Below are positions 7,761 to 17,109 of a stretch of 64,000 bases of DNA, piece by piece. Each line of letters opens with the position of its first letter. Within the stretch, counting starts at the first letter, position 1. The translations under genes and the position numbers were made by a program. Source of the stretch: Glaciecola sp028401415 (lineage in GTDB: Bacteria > Pseudomonadota > Gammaproteobacteria > Enterobacterales > Alteromonadaceae); assembly GCF_028401415.2 (NCBI RefSeq), contig NZ_CP171821.2, positions 3,224,001 to 3,288,000 of the forward strand, in the 5' to 3' direction. Below the pieces are notes generated by a model. It saw only the letters and a list, made by a program, of their open reading frames with translations. It was not told the origin of the DNA and did no database searches.

Positions 7761-10190
7761 ATGAAGTACGCATATCAACTTTTATCGTTTCTATTATTTT
7801 CTAGCTTATTGCTTTTAAATGCGCTCGCCCACGCCACAGATTTAGAGGCACTGTTTGGCACGCCACAAGTTCGCGAGCGACAGGTGTCAGACCTGCCAGA
7901 ACACAACATTGACTATTGGCTAGACGTTAAACCTGTTGTAGAAAGCCGCTGTGTGGTTTGCCACGCCTGCTATGACTCACCATGTCAGCTCAAAATGACC
8001 GCTCCTGAAGGTATTGACAGAGGGGCAAGTAAAGACAAAGTCTATAACGCAAGTAGAATAGAACACGCACAATTATCACGCCTGTTTGAAGATGCTACCA
8101 CGACAAAACAGTGGCGCGAAAAAGGCTTTTTTCCCGTATTGAACGAGTTTCAGCAAAGCAAAGAAGCCAATCAGCAGGCAAGTTTAATGTACCAACTTCT
8201 GCGCCTTAAACAGGAGCATCCTCTACCAGAGAAGGCCATTTTGCCTGATGATTTCACCTTTGGATATGAACGCGAACACCTGTGTGCAGCGCCAGATGAG
8301 ATGCAGTTATATACCGAAGACAATCCTCTGTGGGGTATGCCTTATGCATTACCCGGTTTGGCAAAAGCGGAGCAAGCGACTCTCAATATTTGGCTAGAAC
8401 AAGGCGCACGCTATCAAGCACGCGCGCCCTTAGCGGATAATTATCTGAAAACAATCGATAAATGGGAAAGATTCTTAAACGGCTCCTCCCGTAAACAGCA
8501 ACTGGCAAATCGCTACATTTTTGAACATTTGTTTCTGGCCAATATCTATTTCTCGGAACTTGAGCAGGAAAGTATCAACGGTGGTAGTGCCCCCCAGTAT
8601 TTTAAAATAGTCCGTTCAAGCACACCTCCAGGCAAGACGGTCGAGATTATCGCCACCCGACGTCCATACGACAAACCCTTTGCCAAGCAGGATTCTCGCC
8701 GAGTGTACTATCGTCTTGTGCCCATGCTAGAAACGGTTGTTACGAAAACGCATCTGCCCTACGCGCTCAATCAAAGGCGCCTGTCTCGCTGGCAATCACT
8801 ATTTTATGAAGTAGATTATGAGGTCAAGTATCTCCCTGCTTATGATGCCAAAGTTGCAGCCAATCCCTTTAGCGCATTCGAGCAAATTCCTATGAGTTCG
8901 CGGTATAAATTTATGCTAGATGAGGCGCAATTTATCATCATGAATTTTATTAAAGGGCCAGTATGCAGAGGGCAGGTGGCAGTAAACGTGATACGAGATC
9001 ACTTTTGGGTGTTTTTTGTGAACCCCGACTTGCCAATCAATTACAAGCTTGCTCAGACCATTGATATAAATGCATCCGCGCTTGAACTACCAAGTGCGCA
9101 AGAAGATATCTTCCTTCCGCTTAGTAACTGGATTAAGTATTCAGAAAAGGCCAAAAAGGCAGCGCAGGAAAAAGAACAGTTCATTATCGATAACTTTGTT
9201 CAAAAGGGTCAGCAGGGGCCAAAAATTGACCTGAGCCTCATTTGGGATGGTCAGTCTGAGAACGGCCATAACCCCAATGCCGCTTTAACCGTATTTCGCC
9301 ACTTTGATAACGCTTCCGTTCATAAAGGTATGCTGGGCGATGCTCCACAAACCGCATGGGTAATCGACTATCCCTTACTGGAAAAAATCTACTACTTGCT
9401 GGTCGCTGGGTACGACGTATACGGCAATGCTGGCCATCAACTCTTGTCGCGCTTATATATGGATTTTTTGCGAATGGATGGAGAGAACATGTTTTTAGAC
9501 TTTTTGCCAGAAGATGAGCGACTAAGGCTCTTAAGCACTTGGTATCAAAATGAAGACGAACTCATAAAAGACTATTTATACAATAGTGAGTATTACAAGC
9601 AGGTGGGCTCCTCAATTGAATATGAGCGCGCCAACTCAAACGCCAAAGATATTCAAACACAATTTTACGACAAGTTGAGAGCACACTTAAAACCGGTGTT
9701 AGCGCAGCAACATACACTTTCTGGCATTCAGGATGAAGTGATACAAGAGCAGCTCACTCGCCTGACAAAAATGGAAGGTGCCGGTGTCGAATTTTTGGCC
9801 GAACTCACCTTTATTGAAATTCAGCGCGACGCAAAACCGTCCTTATTTGTATCCTTAATAAAAAACAATGCACATAAAACAGTATCATCGATGTTTTCAG
9901 AAGACTCCGAGCTGTGGCCAGAACAATTCAATATTACGGTATTGGAGGGCATCACCGGATCTTACCCTAACGCGCTGATGCAGGTGAATGAGAGTAAGCT
10001 CTCGCGCTGGGTTGATTCAGTCCTAAGCGTATCTTCTGGGGAAAGTTACGTGACACTTCTTGATGAATATGGTGTAAGGCGAAGCAACCGTGCGTTTTGG
10101 GCTTACAGTGATCGCATGCACGAGTTTATAAACGCATATAATCTCATAGAGGCCGGGTTTGTGGATTACAACCGCTTAGAAAATCGATAG
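7761..10190 (+). CDS. cti: Fatty acid cis/trans isomerase
   Basis: 809 residues, close to the family length. A signal peptide (1-25, ending LAHA) sends it to the periplasm. A single c-type haem site, C64-V-V-C67-H68, is followed by ACYDSPCQLK, the typical Cti segment. Cti turns cis unsaturated membrane fatty acids into trans forms without a double-bond shift, which quickly stiffens the membrane under solvent, heat or osmotic stress in Pseudomonas and Vibrio. The gene stands alone with about 200 bp of leader. Confidence 0.95.
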   Translation: MKYAYQLLSFLLFSSLLLLNALAHATDLEALFGTPQVRERQVSDLPEHNIDYWLDVKPVVESRCVVCHACYDSPCQLKMTAPEGIDRGASKDKVYNASRIEHAQLSRLFEDATTTKQWREKGFFPVLNEFQQSKEANQQASLMYQLLRLKQEHPLPEKAILPDDFTFGYEREHLCAAPDEMQLYTEDNPLWGMPYALPGLAKAEQATLNIWLEQGARYQARAPLADNYLKTIDKWERFLNGSSRKQQLANRYIFEHLFLANIYFSELEQESINGGSAPQYFKIVRSSTPPGKTVEIIATRRPYDKPFAKQDSRRVYYRLVPMLETVVTKTHLPYALNQRRLSRWQSLFYEVDYEVKYLPAYDAKVAANPFSAFEQIPMSSRYKFMLDEAQFIIMNFIKGPVCRGQVAVNVIRDHFWVFFVNPDLPINYKLAQTIDINASALELPSAQEDIFLPLSNWIKYSEKAKKAAQEKEQFIIDNFVQKGQQGPKIDLSLIWDGQSENGHNPNAALTVFRHFDNASVHKGMLGDAPQTAWVIDYPLLEKIYYLLVAGYDVYGNAGHQLLSRLYMDFLRMDGENMFLDFLPEDERLRLLSTWYQNEDELIKDYLYNSEYYKQVGSSIEYERANSNAKDIQTQFYDKLRAHLKPVLAQQHTLSGIQDEVIQEQLTRLTKMEGAGVEFLAELTFIEIQRDAKPSLFVSLIKNNAHKTVSSMFSEDSELWPEQFNITVLEGITGSYPNALMQVNESKLSRWVDSVLSVSSGESYVTLLDEYGVRRSNRAFWAYSDRMHEFINAYNLIEAGFVDYNRLENR

Positions 10191-10513
10191 TAGTGCTAGC
10201 ACCCACTGCTCGGAGCAGATCAGTTTTATGAACTTTTTTTCACCAAAAAAGGTAAATGACTAGGTTATCTAGAATGTTGCGACTTTAGGTAATTGACTAA
10301 TATGTAAAAATAAATTGTACATTCGCACGATAAACGAGTATAGTCCACGCCAGCTAGAGAGAAGTCTATTCTTTATCCTACATTACGCGGTTTTATTCGT
10401 AATACACGTCCTGCAGTACCTAAGTATCAGTCTCTAAATCAAGCTAACACCCGTCGAAATGCAATTTTGCAAATCGGCACTATTAATTAACACATTATCT
10501 ACAGGATATTATT
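10191..10513 (+). promoter_or_regulatory. Long leader region of the cold-shock gene
   Basis: These 323 bases hold no gene. They are AT-rich and lead directly to the cold-shock gene, whose ribosome binding site is AGGA at 10502-10505. Cold-shock genes of the cspA type often have leaders of 100-160 nt that act as RNA thermometers. The region is long enough for this, but I could not derive a fold. No other signal was seen. Confidence 0.4.
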
Positions 10514-10723
10514 ATGTCTGAAAGAACTAACGGCACCGTAAAATGGTTTAACGAATCTAAAGGCTTCGGCTTTATCGCTCAAGAATCTGGCCCTGACGTG
10601 TTTGCACACTTCAGTGCAATCTCTGGCGACGGTTTCAAAACCTTGGCTGAAGGCCAAAAAGTTGAGTTCACTGTTACTGACGGTCAAAAAGGCCCTCAAG
10701 CAGAGAACATCGTAGCGCTTTAA
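10514..10723 (+). CDS. Cold-shock protein, CspA family
   Basis: 69 residues, a single cold-shock domain. The RNA-binding motifs KGFGFI (RNP1) and VFAHFSAI (RNP2) are intact, and the protein starts with the typical TNGTVKWFNESKGFGFI. It binds single-stranded nucleic acid and melts RNA structure in the cytoplasm. The family has several members per genome, so a precise csp letter is not assigned. It is preceded by a long leader and followed by a strong terminator, so it is a single-gene unit. Confidence 0.96.
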   Translation: MSERTNGTVKWFNESKGFGFIAQESGPDVFAHFSAISGDGFKTLAEGQKVEFTVTDGQKGPQAENIVAL

Positions 10724-10760
10724 TTAGCCCTGCGTTCGCGTCATGCGAAACAAATACTGA

Positions 10761-10789
10761 AAGCGACCCTTAGTGGTCGCTTTTTTTAT
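10761..10789 (+). terminator. Rho-independent terminator of the cold-shock gene
   Basis: The stem AAGCGACC (10761-10768) pairs with GGTCGCTT (10775-10782) and runs into seven T. Confidence 0.9.
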
Positions 10790-10908
10790 GGTTTTTTATT
10801 GTTTGGAATCATTTTCTCAGTAGTCTTATAAAAAGCTGAATTTGAGGCTAGACTGATTGAATTAACTATTTGGACGCTCACGACTAAGATCATTAGAAGC
10901 ACACGGGA

Positions 10909-11808
10909 ATGTATATTTTTTGTAAGATGATGCGCGTATTTTTTGCTTGTTTCACATTGGCATTTTTAAGCTTAGGTGCGGCGCCGAAGGTTTTCGCGAT
11001 TTCTCTGAACACAGACGAAGCGCCTTTCAAATGCCAGGTGACCGTCGCAAGCGCCAGCAACTTTTATCAGCCTCTTATCACGCTTTTGGATTCATCCGAG
11101 ACTTTGAAACAAGCAGATTTGCGAGTTGTGTCCGGCTCTTCTGGTAGCCTCTACGCGCAAATACTTGCCGGAGCGCCATTTGATGTATTTTTGTCTGCCG
11201 ATGCTGAACGGCCAGCAGGTTTATTTGAGTCAGGAATGAGCCATGCGCCGCTCACCTACGCTAAGGGTAAACTTGCTATTTGGTCAACACAGTATCGTTT
11301 CGCTGGCATGTCATTAGATGAGATTAAAACGACAGTCGATAGCTCATCTGGACGTATTGCGATTGCCAATCCTGAAACTGCGCCTTTTGGACAAGCCGCG
11401 TGGCTTTTTATCAAACATACCTTTGATGATGATCAAATAGCTGACGTTCGTAAACGTTTAGTGTTTGGAAACAATGTGGCACAAACCTTCCAGTTTGTGG
11501 ATACAGGCAATGCACACATAGGCATTATTGCTGAGTCTATGCTCATACAAGCTCAAGTGAAGTTTCCGGATAAGTCAGAAAAATATACCAGTTATTCACT
11601 ACTCGGTGAGAACAATCTGCATTCCATCTTGCAACAAGCCGTGATTTTGAAGCAAGGTAGGCCTTATTCAGGCAAGCAGGCAAAGCAACGCGAACATTTG
11701 CGTTTGTGTAAAGGGCGACTAGCACAGGCGCTCATCGATTTTTTACTCAGCCCTTCCAGTCAGAACAAGCTCGCTCAAATGGGTTATCAATCGGTGTTAG
11801 ATGAGTAA
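10909..11808 (+). CDS. modA: Molybdate ABC transporter, periplasmic binding protein
   Basis: 299 residues from 10909; ATG codons at 10927 and 10930 would also leave the signal peptide complete, so the start is uncertain. The signal peptide ends near KVFA. The mature part shows the ModA features: TVASASNFYQPL, SGSSGSLYAQI (oxyanion binding), GAPFDVFLSADAERP and ANPETAPFGQAA. It binds molybdate or tungstate in the periplasm and hands it to ModB. modB follows after 55 bp, and the order modA-modB-modC is complete. Confidence 0.93.
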   Translation: MYIFCKMMRVFFACFTLAFLSLGAAPKVFAISLNTDEAPFKCQVTVASASNFYQPLITLLDSSETLKQADLRVVSGSSGSLYAQILAGAPFDVFLSADAERPAGLFESGMSHAPLTYAKGKLAIWSTQYRFAGMSLDEIKTTVDSSSGRIAIANPETAPFGQAAWLFIKHTFDDDQIADVRKRLVFGNNVAQTFQFVDTGNAHIGIIAESMLIQAQVKFPDKSEKYTSYSLLGENNLHSILQQAVILKQGRPYSGKQAKQREHLRLCKGRLAQALIDFLLSPSSQNKLAQMGYQSVLDE

Positions 11809-11863
11809 TGACATTTATGGCTAGAAACGACAATGGCTAATACAATAGTGGATAGCAGCGACA

Positions 11864-12556
11864 ATGGATAACCTGGTCGATTCGTTTCACCTGCAGGCGC
11901 TACTTCTCACATTGAAGTTAGCTTTACTGACAGTGGTTTTTTTATTCGCGATTGGACTACCTTTGGCTTGGTATTTGTCGCGCTATCAGGGAATGTTCAA
12001 AGCTTTCTTTGAAGCACTTATTACGCTTCCACTCGTTTTACCCCCTACGGTACTCGGGTTTTACCTGCTTATCGCCTTTTCCCCCGATACTTGGCTAGGG
12101 CAGACCTGGCTGTCGTTAAACGGTACGCAGTTTGTCTTTAGTTTTGCAGGCATTTTGTTTGGTTCAATTATTTATTCAATGCCGTTTGTGGTGCAGCCTT
12201 TACTCCAAGCTTTTCATGCGAAAGGGCAAGAGACGATGAATAGCGCTCAAACCTTGGGACTATCAAAATTCGACGCCTTTACACGCGTTCTTTTACCGGC
12301 AATCAAGCCCAACCTGATAAGTGCCGCAACCCTTGGTTTTGCGCATACACTGGGAGAGTTTGGCCTAATTTTGATGATTGGTGGGAATATTCCAGGCGAG
12401 ACGCAAGTCGTATCCATTGCGCTATTTAACGAAGTGGAAAGCTTAAATTATGAGAGTGCACACTCTCTTGCCGCCATGCTGCTAATATTTAGTTTAGTGA
12501 GTTTAACCTTGCTATATCGCTTCAACCAACAGGCAAAAAGAAGCTTTGGTATATGA
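11864..12556 (+). CDS. modB: Molybdate ABC transporter, inner-membrane permease
   Basis: 230 residues with about five membrane helices and the ABC-coupling EAA segment (TLGLSKFDAFTRVLLPAIKPN). The start LKLALLTVVFLFAIGLPLAW and LPLVLPPTVLGFYLL are typical of ModB. It forms the homodimeric channel for molybdate. The stop codon overlaps the modC start by four bases, which indicates translational coupling. Confidence 0.94.
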   Translation: MDNLVDSFHLQALLLTLKLALLTVVFLFAIGLPLAWYLSRYQGMFKAFFEALITLPLVLPPTVLGFYLLIAFSPDTWLGQTWLSLNGTQFVFSFAGILFGSIIYSMPFVVQPLLQAFHAKGQETMNSAQTLGLSKFDAFTRVLLPAIKPNLISAATLGFAHTLGEFGLILMIGGNIPGETQVVSIALFNEVESLNYESAHSLAAMLLIFSLVSLTLLYRFNQQAKRSFGI

Positions 12557-13719
12557 CAGATAAGTCAGTCTTTTTAAGTATTGAGCGGGGCGGCGTGCAG
12601 TCGGTAGACTGGGATTTGTCTACCTATATTGTGGCAGTAAGCGGTAAGTCGGGTGCTGGAAAAACCACGTTACTTAAGCAAATAGCGGGTATTAGCCTAA
12701 ATAAAAGCCAATATTCTCCTCCATATGCCGACGTTAGTGTAAATGGCGTTGACCTCAATGGGCACTCTAGCGCCATCAACCCTTGTGTTTATGTGGGGGC
12801 AGATACGCCACTTTTTGAGCATATGAGCTTGTATGACAATCTTAAGCAAGTTCATAGAATGTCCAAATGGGCAAGTTCTTCAAGCGCTAAGTCGCAGTTT
12901 GAACGTTTTGGCCTTCCATTTCGAGAGCCCTTGCTCTTAGAAGAAATCATCGCGTGGTGCGAATTAGATACCTTCATCCATAAATCGTGTTTAACGCTCT
13001 CCTCGGGTGAAAAACAACGAGGACAAATTGCCCGAGCGCTTGCGTCTAACAAGCCTATTTTGCTTTTGGACGAAGCGCTATCCGCCATGGACGCAGCGCT
13101 GCGTAAGCGCATGCAGATGCGTCTCAAAAAGCTTCAGCGCAAAAGGGAAAGGGCGATGGTAGTGGTCAGTCATGACGCTCGAGAGCTATTGTTTATGGGA
13201 GATTTCTTTGTGTCGGTAGAGAATCAATCCATCCACAAGCAAAGTGAAAACTTTGAATGCGATACCGCGCATTTTGAAACATCAAACAGCCTAGCCAGTA
13301 TTAAAGTGCAGCATGATTTTGATGATAATATATATGGTTTAAGTGTGTTTTCAGTGGACATTCAGCCCTGCGAACAAAACAAAGAGTCGCAAATAGCGCA
13401 AATATTTTGTAAGCGAATACCCCATGCAAAAGATATTGATAAACTCATTATTGATGCTCAATCTGTGGTGCTAGCCCGTGCACAGGAGACTGAACAACAG
13501 GCGTTTCAAACCAGCATGCTGAACAAAATTGACGGCGAAGTGGCTGGCATTGCCGAAGTTTTTGCAAACGATCTTGAGACAGAACAAAGCAAGCCACAAT
13601 TTCGAATCACTCTGACAGTGTTTGGACAATCAATGGATGCCATCATTACTGCAAAATCTATGGATGCCTTATCGCTTAGTGTCGGCGATAAAGTTTATGC
13701 CATGTTCAAAGCGCTTTGA
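12553..13719 (+). CDS. modC: Molybdate ABC transporter, ATPase with TOBE/Mop domain
   Basis: 388 residues. Walker A SGKSGAGKTT, signature LSSGEKQR, Walker B ILLLDEALS and the H-loop SHD are present. The last 60 residues form a molybdate-binding Mop/TOBE domain (FRITLTVFGQSMDAIIT). In ModC the Q-loop normally reads VFQD before LFPH; here the matching stretch is VGADTPLFEH, so the glutamine that couples ATP binding to transport is missing and alanine takes its place. The D-loop is SAMD rather than SALD. The frame is otherwise intact and overlaps modB, so the gene is probably expressed. There is also an unusual loop of about 35 residues around position 100. Confidence 0.9.
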   Translation: MTDKSVFLSIERGGVQSVDWDLSTYIVAVSGKSGAGKTTLLKQIAGISLNKSQYSPPYADVSVNGVDLNGHSSAINPCVYVGADTPLFEHMSLYDNLKQVHRMSKWASSSSAKSQFERFGLPFREPLLLEEIIAWCELDTFIHKSCLTLSSGEKQRGQIARALASNKPILLLDEALSAMDAALRKRMQMRLKKLQRKRERAMVVVSHDARELLFMGDFFVSVENQSIHKQSENFECDTAHFETSNSLASIKVQHDFDDNIYGLSVFSVDIQPCEQNKESQIAQIFCKRIPHAKDIDKLIIDAQSVVLARAQETEQQAFQTSMLNKIDGEVAGIAEVFANDLETEQSKPQFRITLTVFGQSMDAIITAKSMDALSLSVGDKVYAMFKAL

Positions 13720-14131
13720 TGGTTAACGAAAGACCTATTGGCTATTAATAACCGCATTGAGTTTAATGTGCGCTAGCTGAATCTGTGTCTGATAGTTTTG
13801 ACAGTTAGCTTAAACTCGCTTCATTACAATTAAGGTGGATTTTGCATGTTCCTTTATTTAAGTCTTATTCCAATGTTTTGATTGATCATGGTTATTTTAG
13901 AGTAGTTTTGGGAGGCCTGCGCGCGACATGGGAAGCACTCGCGTTCTCATTCCTCACGCCCCGTATCGCTGAACTATATGTGCATGAAATTGACAACTAA
14001 CTGTCGTTCCGCACCTAGTTTTTGCAATTAAGCTGGCTAATATTTGAGCGTTTGATCGGCTTTTCTTATATTTTCATTGACGTGGATCCCCGATCTTGAT
14101 CTATTACTCTCTTTTGAGAGAGTCAAAACGC
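13720..14131. other. Intergenic stretch at the left side of the island
   Basis: 412 bases between modC and the IS1634-type fragment. I see no gene, clear terminator or matching inverted end in it. The left end of the IS1634-type element should lie somewhere in its last 100 bases but could not be fixed. Confidence 0.4.
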
Positions 14132-14371
14132 ATGTCCTCCATTCCCTATACTAAAACACTTGAACACCATGGCTTAATTGCTGGGTTTTGCAAGGAACTT
14201 GATATTGCTGGCATGATTGACGGGTGCCTTGGTCACTCAGAGCATCGTCAAGTGAGTTTCGGGCAGCTATTCGTTGCCATGCTGATTAACGGCTTAGGCT
14301 TCACTGGTCGTACTTTGCATATGTATGGCGAATATTTCAAAGACAAACCCTTGGAGCGGATAGCCGGATAG
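14132..14371 (+). pseudogene. IS1634-family transposase, N-terminal fragment
   Basis: 79 codons from ATG 14132, ending early. The sequence (KTLEHHGLIAGFCKEL, then GQLFVAMLINGLGFTGR and FKDKPLERIAG) is the N-terminal DUF4277 region of IS1634-type transposases, which are normally about 550 residues. Family similarity stops exactly where a 27-bp direct repeat begins (14365). A C-terminal piece of the same family lies on the same strand at 16671-16958, so both may be remains of one element. Confidence 0.8.
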
Positions 14372-14391
14372 CGTTAGTTTTACTTATACTC
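14365..14391 (+). repeat. 27-bp direct repeat, copy 1
   Basis: Identical to 17057-17083 (starts CGGATAGCGTTAG). Similarity continues weakly for about 15 bases (GATcTATTGaT here, GATtTATTGgT there). It lies at the broken end of the IS1634-type N-terminal fragment. Confidence 0.85.
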
Positions 14392-14450
14392 GGATCTATT
14401 GATGATGTTCAAACATAAATAATTGGCGCTAAGACTGCAAATGACCATGA

Positions 14451-15308
14451 TTAAAGGTTTACCAAATTGCTACTGACTTCCCATAAACGATTACCTACAG
14501 ATTTGTCATAGGACTGTTTTGCTGACTTTTTTCTTTTGCCTTTTATAAAGTAACTTCCGTTGAGTTCAGTGTTATTTGGCAGACTTAAAATTTCAATTAG
14601 TTTACCAACAGCTGCCTCTGGTTTGGGGAAGAAATATTTCAGTAATCCAGTAACGAAAAATGGGGCACCTCCACCTTTTGCTGTCATACGTGTTTGTACG
14701 CCACCAGGGTCTGCAGAAATTATTGCGACATTGGTATTTTCGAATTTTTGTGCAAACTTATATGCGGTGAGTACTAAAGCGAGTTTACTTTGGGTGTAGG
14801 CACCAAAAAACGGCGACCAACTCTTTTCGCCATGAAGATTATCAAAATCAATTTTGCCATAGCCATGTGCTTCTGAAGCCATATTCAACACACGTGCTTG
14901 TTTTGAAGCCTTTAGGTGGTCTGTTAATAAGTTAGTCAACAAAAAGGGAGCAAGGTGATTGATGGCAAAACTTGATTCTATTCCTTCTGAGGTAACTACT
15001 CGCTTATCTGTCGGAATAATACCGGCGTTATTTATTAAAAAATCTAAGTGATCAAACCTGTCTTTAAAACGCTCTGCTACATCTTTTACATCAGCCATAA
15101 GTGATAAATTACCAATTAACGAGTGAACGTTATTATGGCCAACTTGCTGTTTGATTTCATTTGCGGTTTGCTCAGTCCTTAACTTATCCCGCCCGACAAT
15201 GACTACTTCTGCTCCAGACTCAGCAAGTTTTATTGCCATAATTTTCCCCATGCCATTTGTAGCGCCAGTCACTAACGCAATTTTGTCTTTAAAGTTTGTA
15301 TTTATCAT
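14451..15308 (-). CDS. Short-chain dehydrogenase/reductase
   Basis: 285 residues. The cofactor motif TGATNGMG (residues 15-22), NNAG and the catalytic pair in YTQSK are present, as in classical SDR enzymes of the retinol-dehydrogenase/WWOX-like group (AINHLAPFLLTNLL). Substrate unknown. The basic tail GKRKKSAKQSYDK is typical of this group. It lies between the two 27-bp repeats and seems more AT-rich than its neighbours, which suggests it arrived with the island. Confidence 0.88.
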   Translation of the reverse strand: MINTNFKDKIALVTGATNGMGKIMAIKLAESGAEVVIVGRDKLRTEQTANEIKQQVGHNNVHSLIGNLSLMADVKDVAERFKDRFDHLDFLINNAGIIPTDKRVVTSEGIESSFAINHLAPFLLTNLLTDHLKASKQARVLNMASEAHGYGKIDFDNLHGEKSWSPFFGAYTQSKLALVLTAYKFAQKFENTNVAIISADPGGVQTRMTAKGGGAPFFVTGLLKYFFPKPEAAVGKLIEILSLPNNTELNGSYFIKGKRKKSAKQSYDKSVGNRLWEVSSNLVNL

Positions 15309-15384
15309 TTTTCAATACCTTGTTTTAATTGCAAAACCTCATAATATTGACCAAAGAGGTAGATGCTATAATTTAAATAATGAG

Positions 15385-16479
15385 TCACTTTATTTCCGCG
15401 CTTTCACCAATTGCGAGTACGCCAAACTCTGCGCTGGTAAGCCCCAATTCGCTTAGAGCTTCCTGCAAGCGCTCGGCAGGCTCGGCGGGTGCCTCTGCTG
15501 TTAGGGGAAAGGTACCCCAATGCATGCCGATTGAACGTTTGGCCTGAAGATCTTGATGAATCATGACCGCTTCTTTTGGGTTCACATGATAGTCTTGCAT
15601 AAACCAGCGTGGCGCATAGGCCCCTATTGGAATCAACGCCAAGTCGACTGTACCTAGATGCTCACCAATTGGTTTAAACACTTTAGAGTTGTAGCCCGTG
15701 TCACCAGCGAACCAGACCGTAAAGTCAGAAAATGTAATTGCCCAACTTGCCCATAAACTGGCAAAGCGATCACCTAAACCTCTAGCCGTCCAATGCTGTG
15801 ATGGCAGCGCTTCTATCGTAATGTTTTCATCAATGATGACAGTATCCCACCAATCCATTTCGCTTATATTCTCGTTGAGAACGTTCTTAGATAAAAACCA
15901 CGATTTAAGCCCAAGAGGCACATAATAGTGTGCGGTATTACCCAATGAGCGAATGGCTTTCTCATCTAAATGGTCATAGTGGTCATGGCTAATAACAACG
16001 ATATCAATGTCGGGTAAAAGACTGTAATCCAATGGATGTGGGATGTAGCGCTTTGGGCCAGCAAATGAAACAGGGGATGCTCGTTCAGAAAATATGGGGT
16101 CGGTCAAAATGGTTTTTCCCTGATATTGGATTAAGAACATAGAATGTCCTAGCCAAGTTACCAGAGGGGAGTCAGGTGGACTTAGGATCTTTTGAAGATT
16201 AGGCGTTTGCGTTGAGACAGTGTGAGCTAGTGAGGCATGATTAGCCCAAGGAGCGGCGCCAAAAAAGCGCATCTTCATAAAATCAAAAAATGTTTTATTT
16301 TTGTCTTGAAGATGGACATTTTTAAACCGTATTTCACCATTTTCATTGAGACTGTGGTGGGCCTTACTTGGATGATACCAGCTAGGAATGTCTTCAGGTG
16401 AACTAGCTGAACATCCTATACTTGCCAAAGTGGCAAAGGCCATCGTAAGCCGGCAAACCAGCCGTACGCAACGTGCCAT
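15385..16479 (-). CDS. Lipoprotein metallo-beta-lactamase-fold hydrolase (NAPE-PLD/UlaG-like)
   Basis: 364 residues. A signal sequence with lipobox LASIGC makes it a likely lipoprotein. The metal motif is HDHYDHLD, with an upstream TWLGHS and downstream WFAGDTGYNS and GMHWGTFPL, the pattern of the NAPE-PLD-like branch of the beta-lactamase superfamily. Members hydrolyse phosphodiester or lactone bonds; bacterial substrates are mostly unknown. It lies inside the repeat-bounded segment, 76 bp upstream of the SDR gene on the same strand, so the two may form an operon. Confidence 0.88.
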   Translation of the reverse strand: MARCVRLVCRLTMAFATLASIGCSASSPEDIPSWYHPSKAHHSLNENGEIRFKNVHLQDKNKTFFDFMKMRFFGAAPWANHASLAHTVSTQTPNLQKILSPPDSPLVTWLGHSMFLIQYQGKTILTDPIFSERASPVSFAGPKRYIPHPLDYSLLPDIDIVVISHDHYDHLDEKAIRSLGNTAHYYVPLGLKSWFLSKNVLNENISEMDWWDTVIIDENITIEALPSQHWTARGLGDRFASLWASWAITFSDFTVWFAGDTGYNSKVFKPIGEHLGTVDLALIPIGAYAPRWFMQDYHVNPKEAVMIHQDLQAKRSIGMHWGTFPLTAEAPAEPAERLQEALSELGLTSAEFGVLAIGESAEIK

Positions 16480-16570
16480 TCCAATCTCCCTTGCTAGTCT
16501 TGAAAATGTAAGTCAGTTAGGCTATCAAAAAATCTATATTATTAACGTATTTAATGCTTGATTGGTTTTT

Positions 16571-16670
16571 TTACGGATTTTCTTGCTGCTTTACTTCCCA
16601 ACCACCGCCTAAGGCCTTGTAAATAGCTACTAGGTTTGTGGCGACAGTGGTTTCGCTGCTAGCTAATTGC
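16571..16670 (-). pseudogene. Outer-membrane efflux protein (NodT type), C-terminal stub
   Basis: About 33 codons ending at the stop at 16571. TVATNLVAIYKALGGGWE is the C-terminal signature of NodT/OprM-type outer-membrane channel lipoproteins of RND efflux pumps. The rest of the gene is missing: from about 16670 the DNA is IS1634-type transposase on the other strand. An insertion evidently cut the gene. Confidence 0.8.
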
Positions 16671-16958
16671 AAACCCACGCGGATCGAAGCGTTACTGATG
16701 GTGATGACCACCTGCTTGATGGTGTATGCGGCACTGGAGCACAAAATAAGAGCCGAGCTAGTTGCCCAAGATAAATACTTCCCTAACATGAAATACAAAC
16801 CCTATCAAAAACCGACCGCAAGATGGGTGTTTCAGTGTTTTCAGGGGATAACCATCATCTATCTAGCCAATTCACCCCCTATCATCGCTAACCTAGAGCA
16901 GCGCAATCAAACCATCATTGATTGCTTGGGTCACGACTACCAGCAGATTTATTCTTAA
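16671..16958 (+). pseudogene. IS1634-family transposase, C-terminal fragment
   Basis: About 95 codons with the C-terminal features of IS1634 transposases: RIEALLMVMTTCLMVYAALE, then KPTARWVFQCFQGI and a final DCLGHDYQQIY. The catalytic middle is absent. The frame can be read upstream to 16638, but those bases belong to the efflux stub. The N-terminal part of this family lies at 14132-14371. Confidence 0.8.
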
Positions 16959-17056
16959 AATGGGTGCAGAATGTCAGGTCCTATTAGCTAAAATGCCTAA
17001 ATCATCTTCGCAACCAGCATCGAACCAACCTAATGGCCAGCTGTAACGAAGGGTAG

Positions 17057-17083
17057 CGGATAGCGTTAGTTTTACTTATACTC
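17057..17083 (+). repeat. 27-bp direct repeat, copy 2
   Basis: Identical to 14365-14391. It lies about 100 bases after the IS1634-type C-terminal fragment and 27 bases before the recombinase frame. The two copies bracket 2.7 kb. Confidence 0.85.
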
Positions 17084-17109
17084 CCAGATTTATTGGTTTT
17101 GCCTTTTAG

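Noticed and set aside
16638..16798. Overlapping opposite frames at 16571-16798 and 16638-16958 as two whole genes
   Set aside because: Each carries family similarity on only one side of about 16670; they are two gene ends joined by an insertion.
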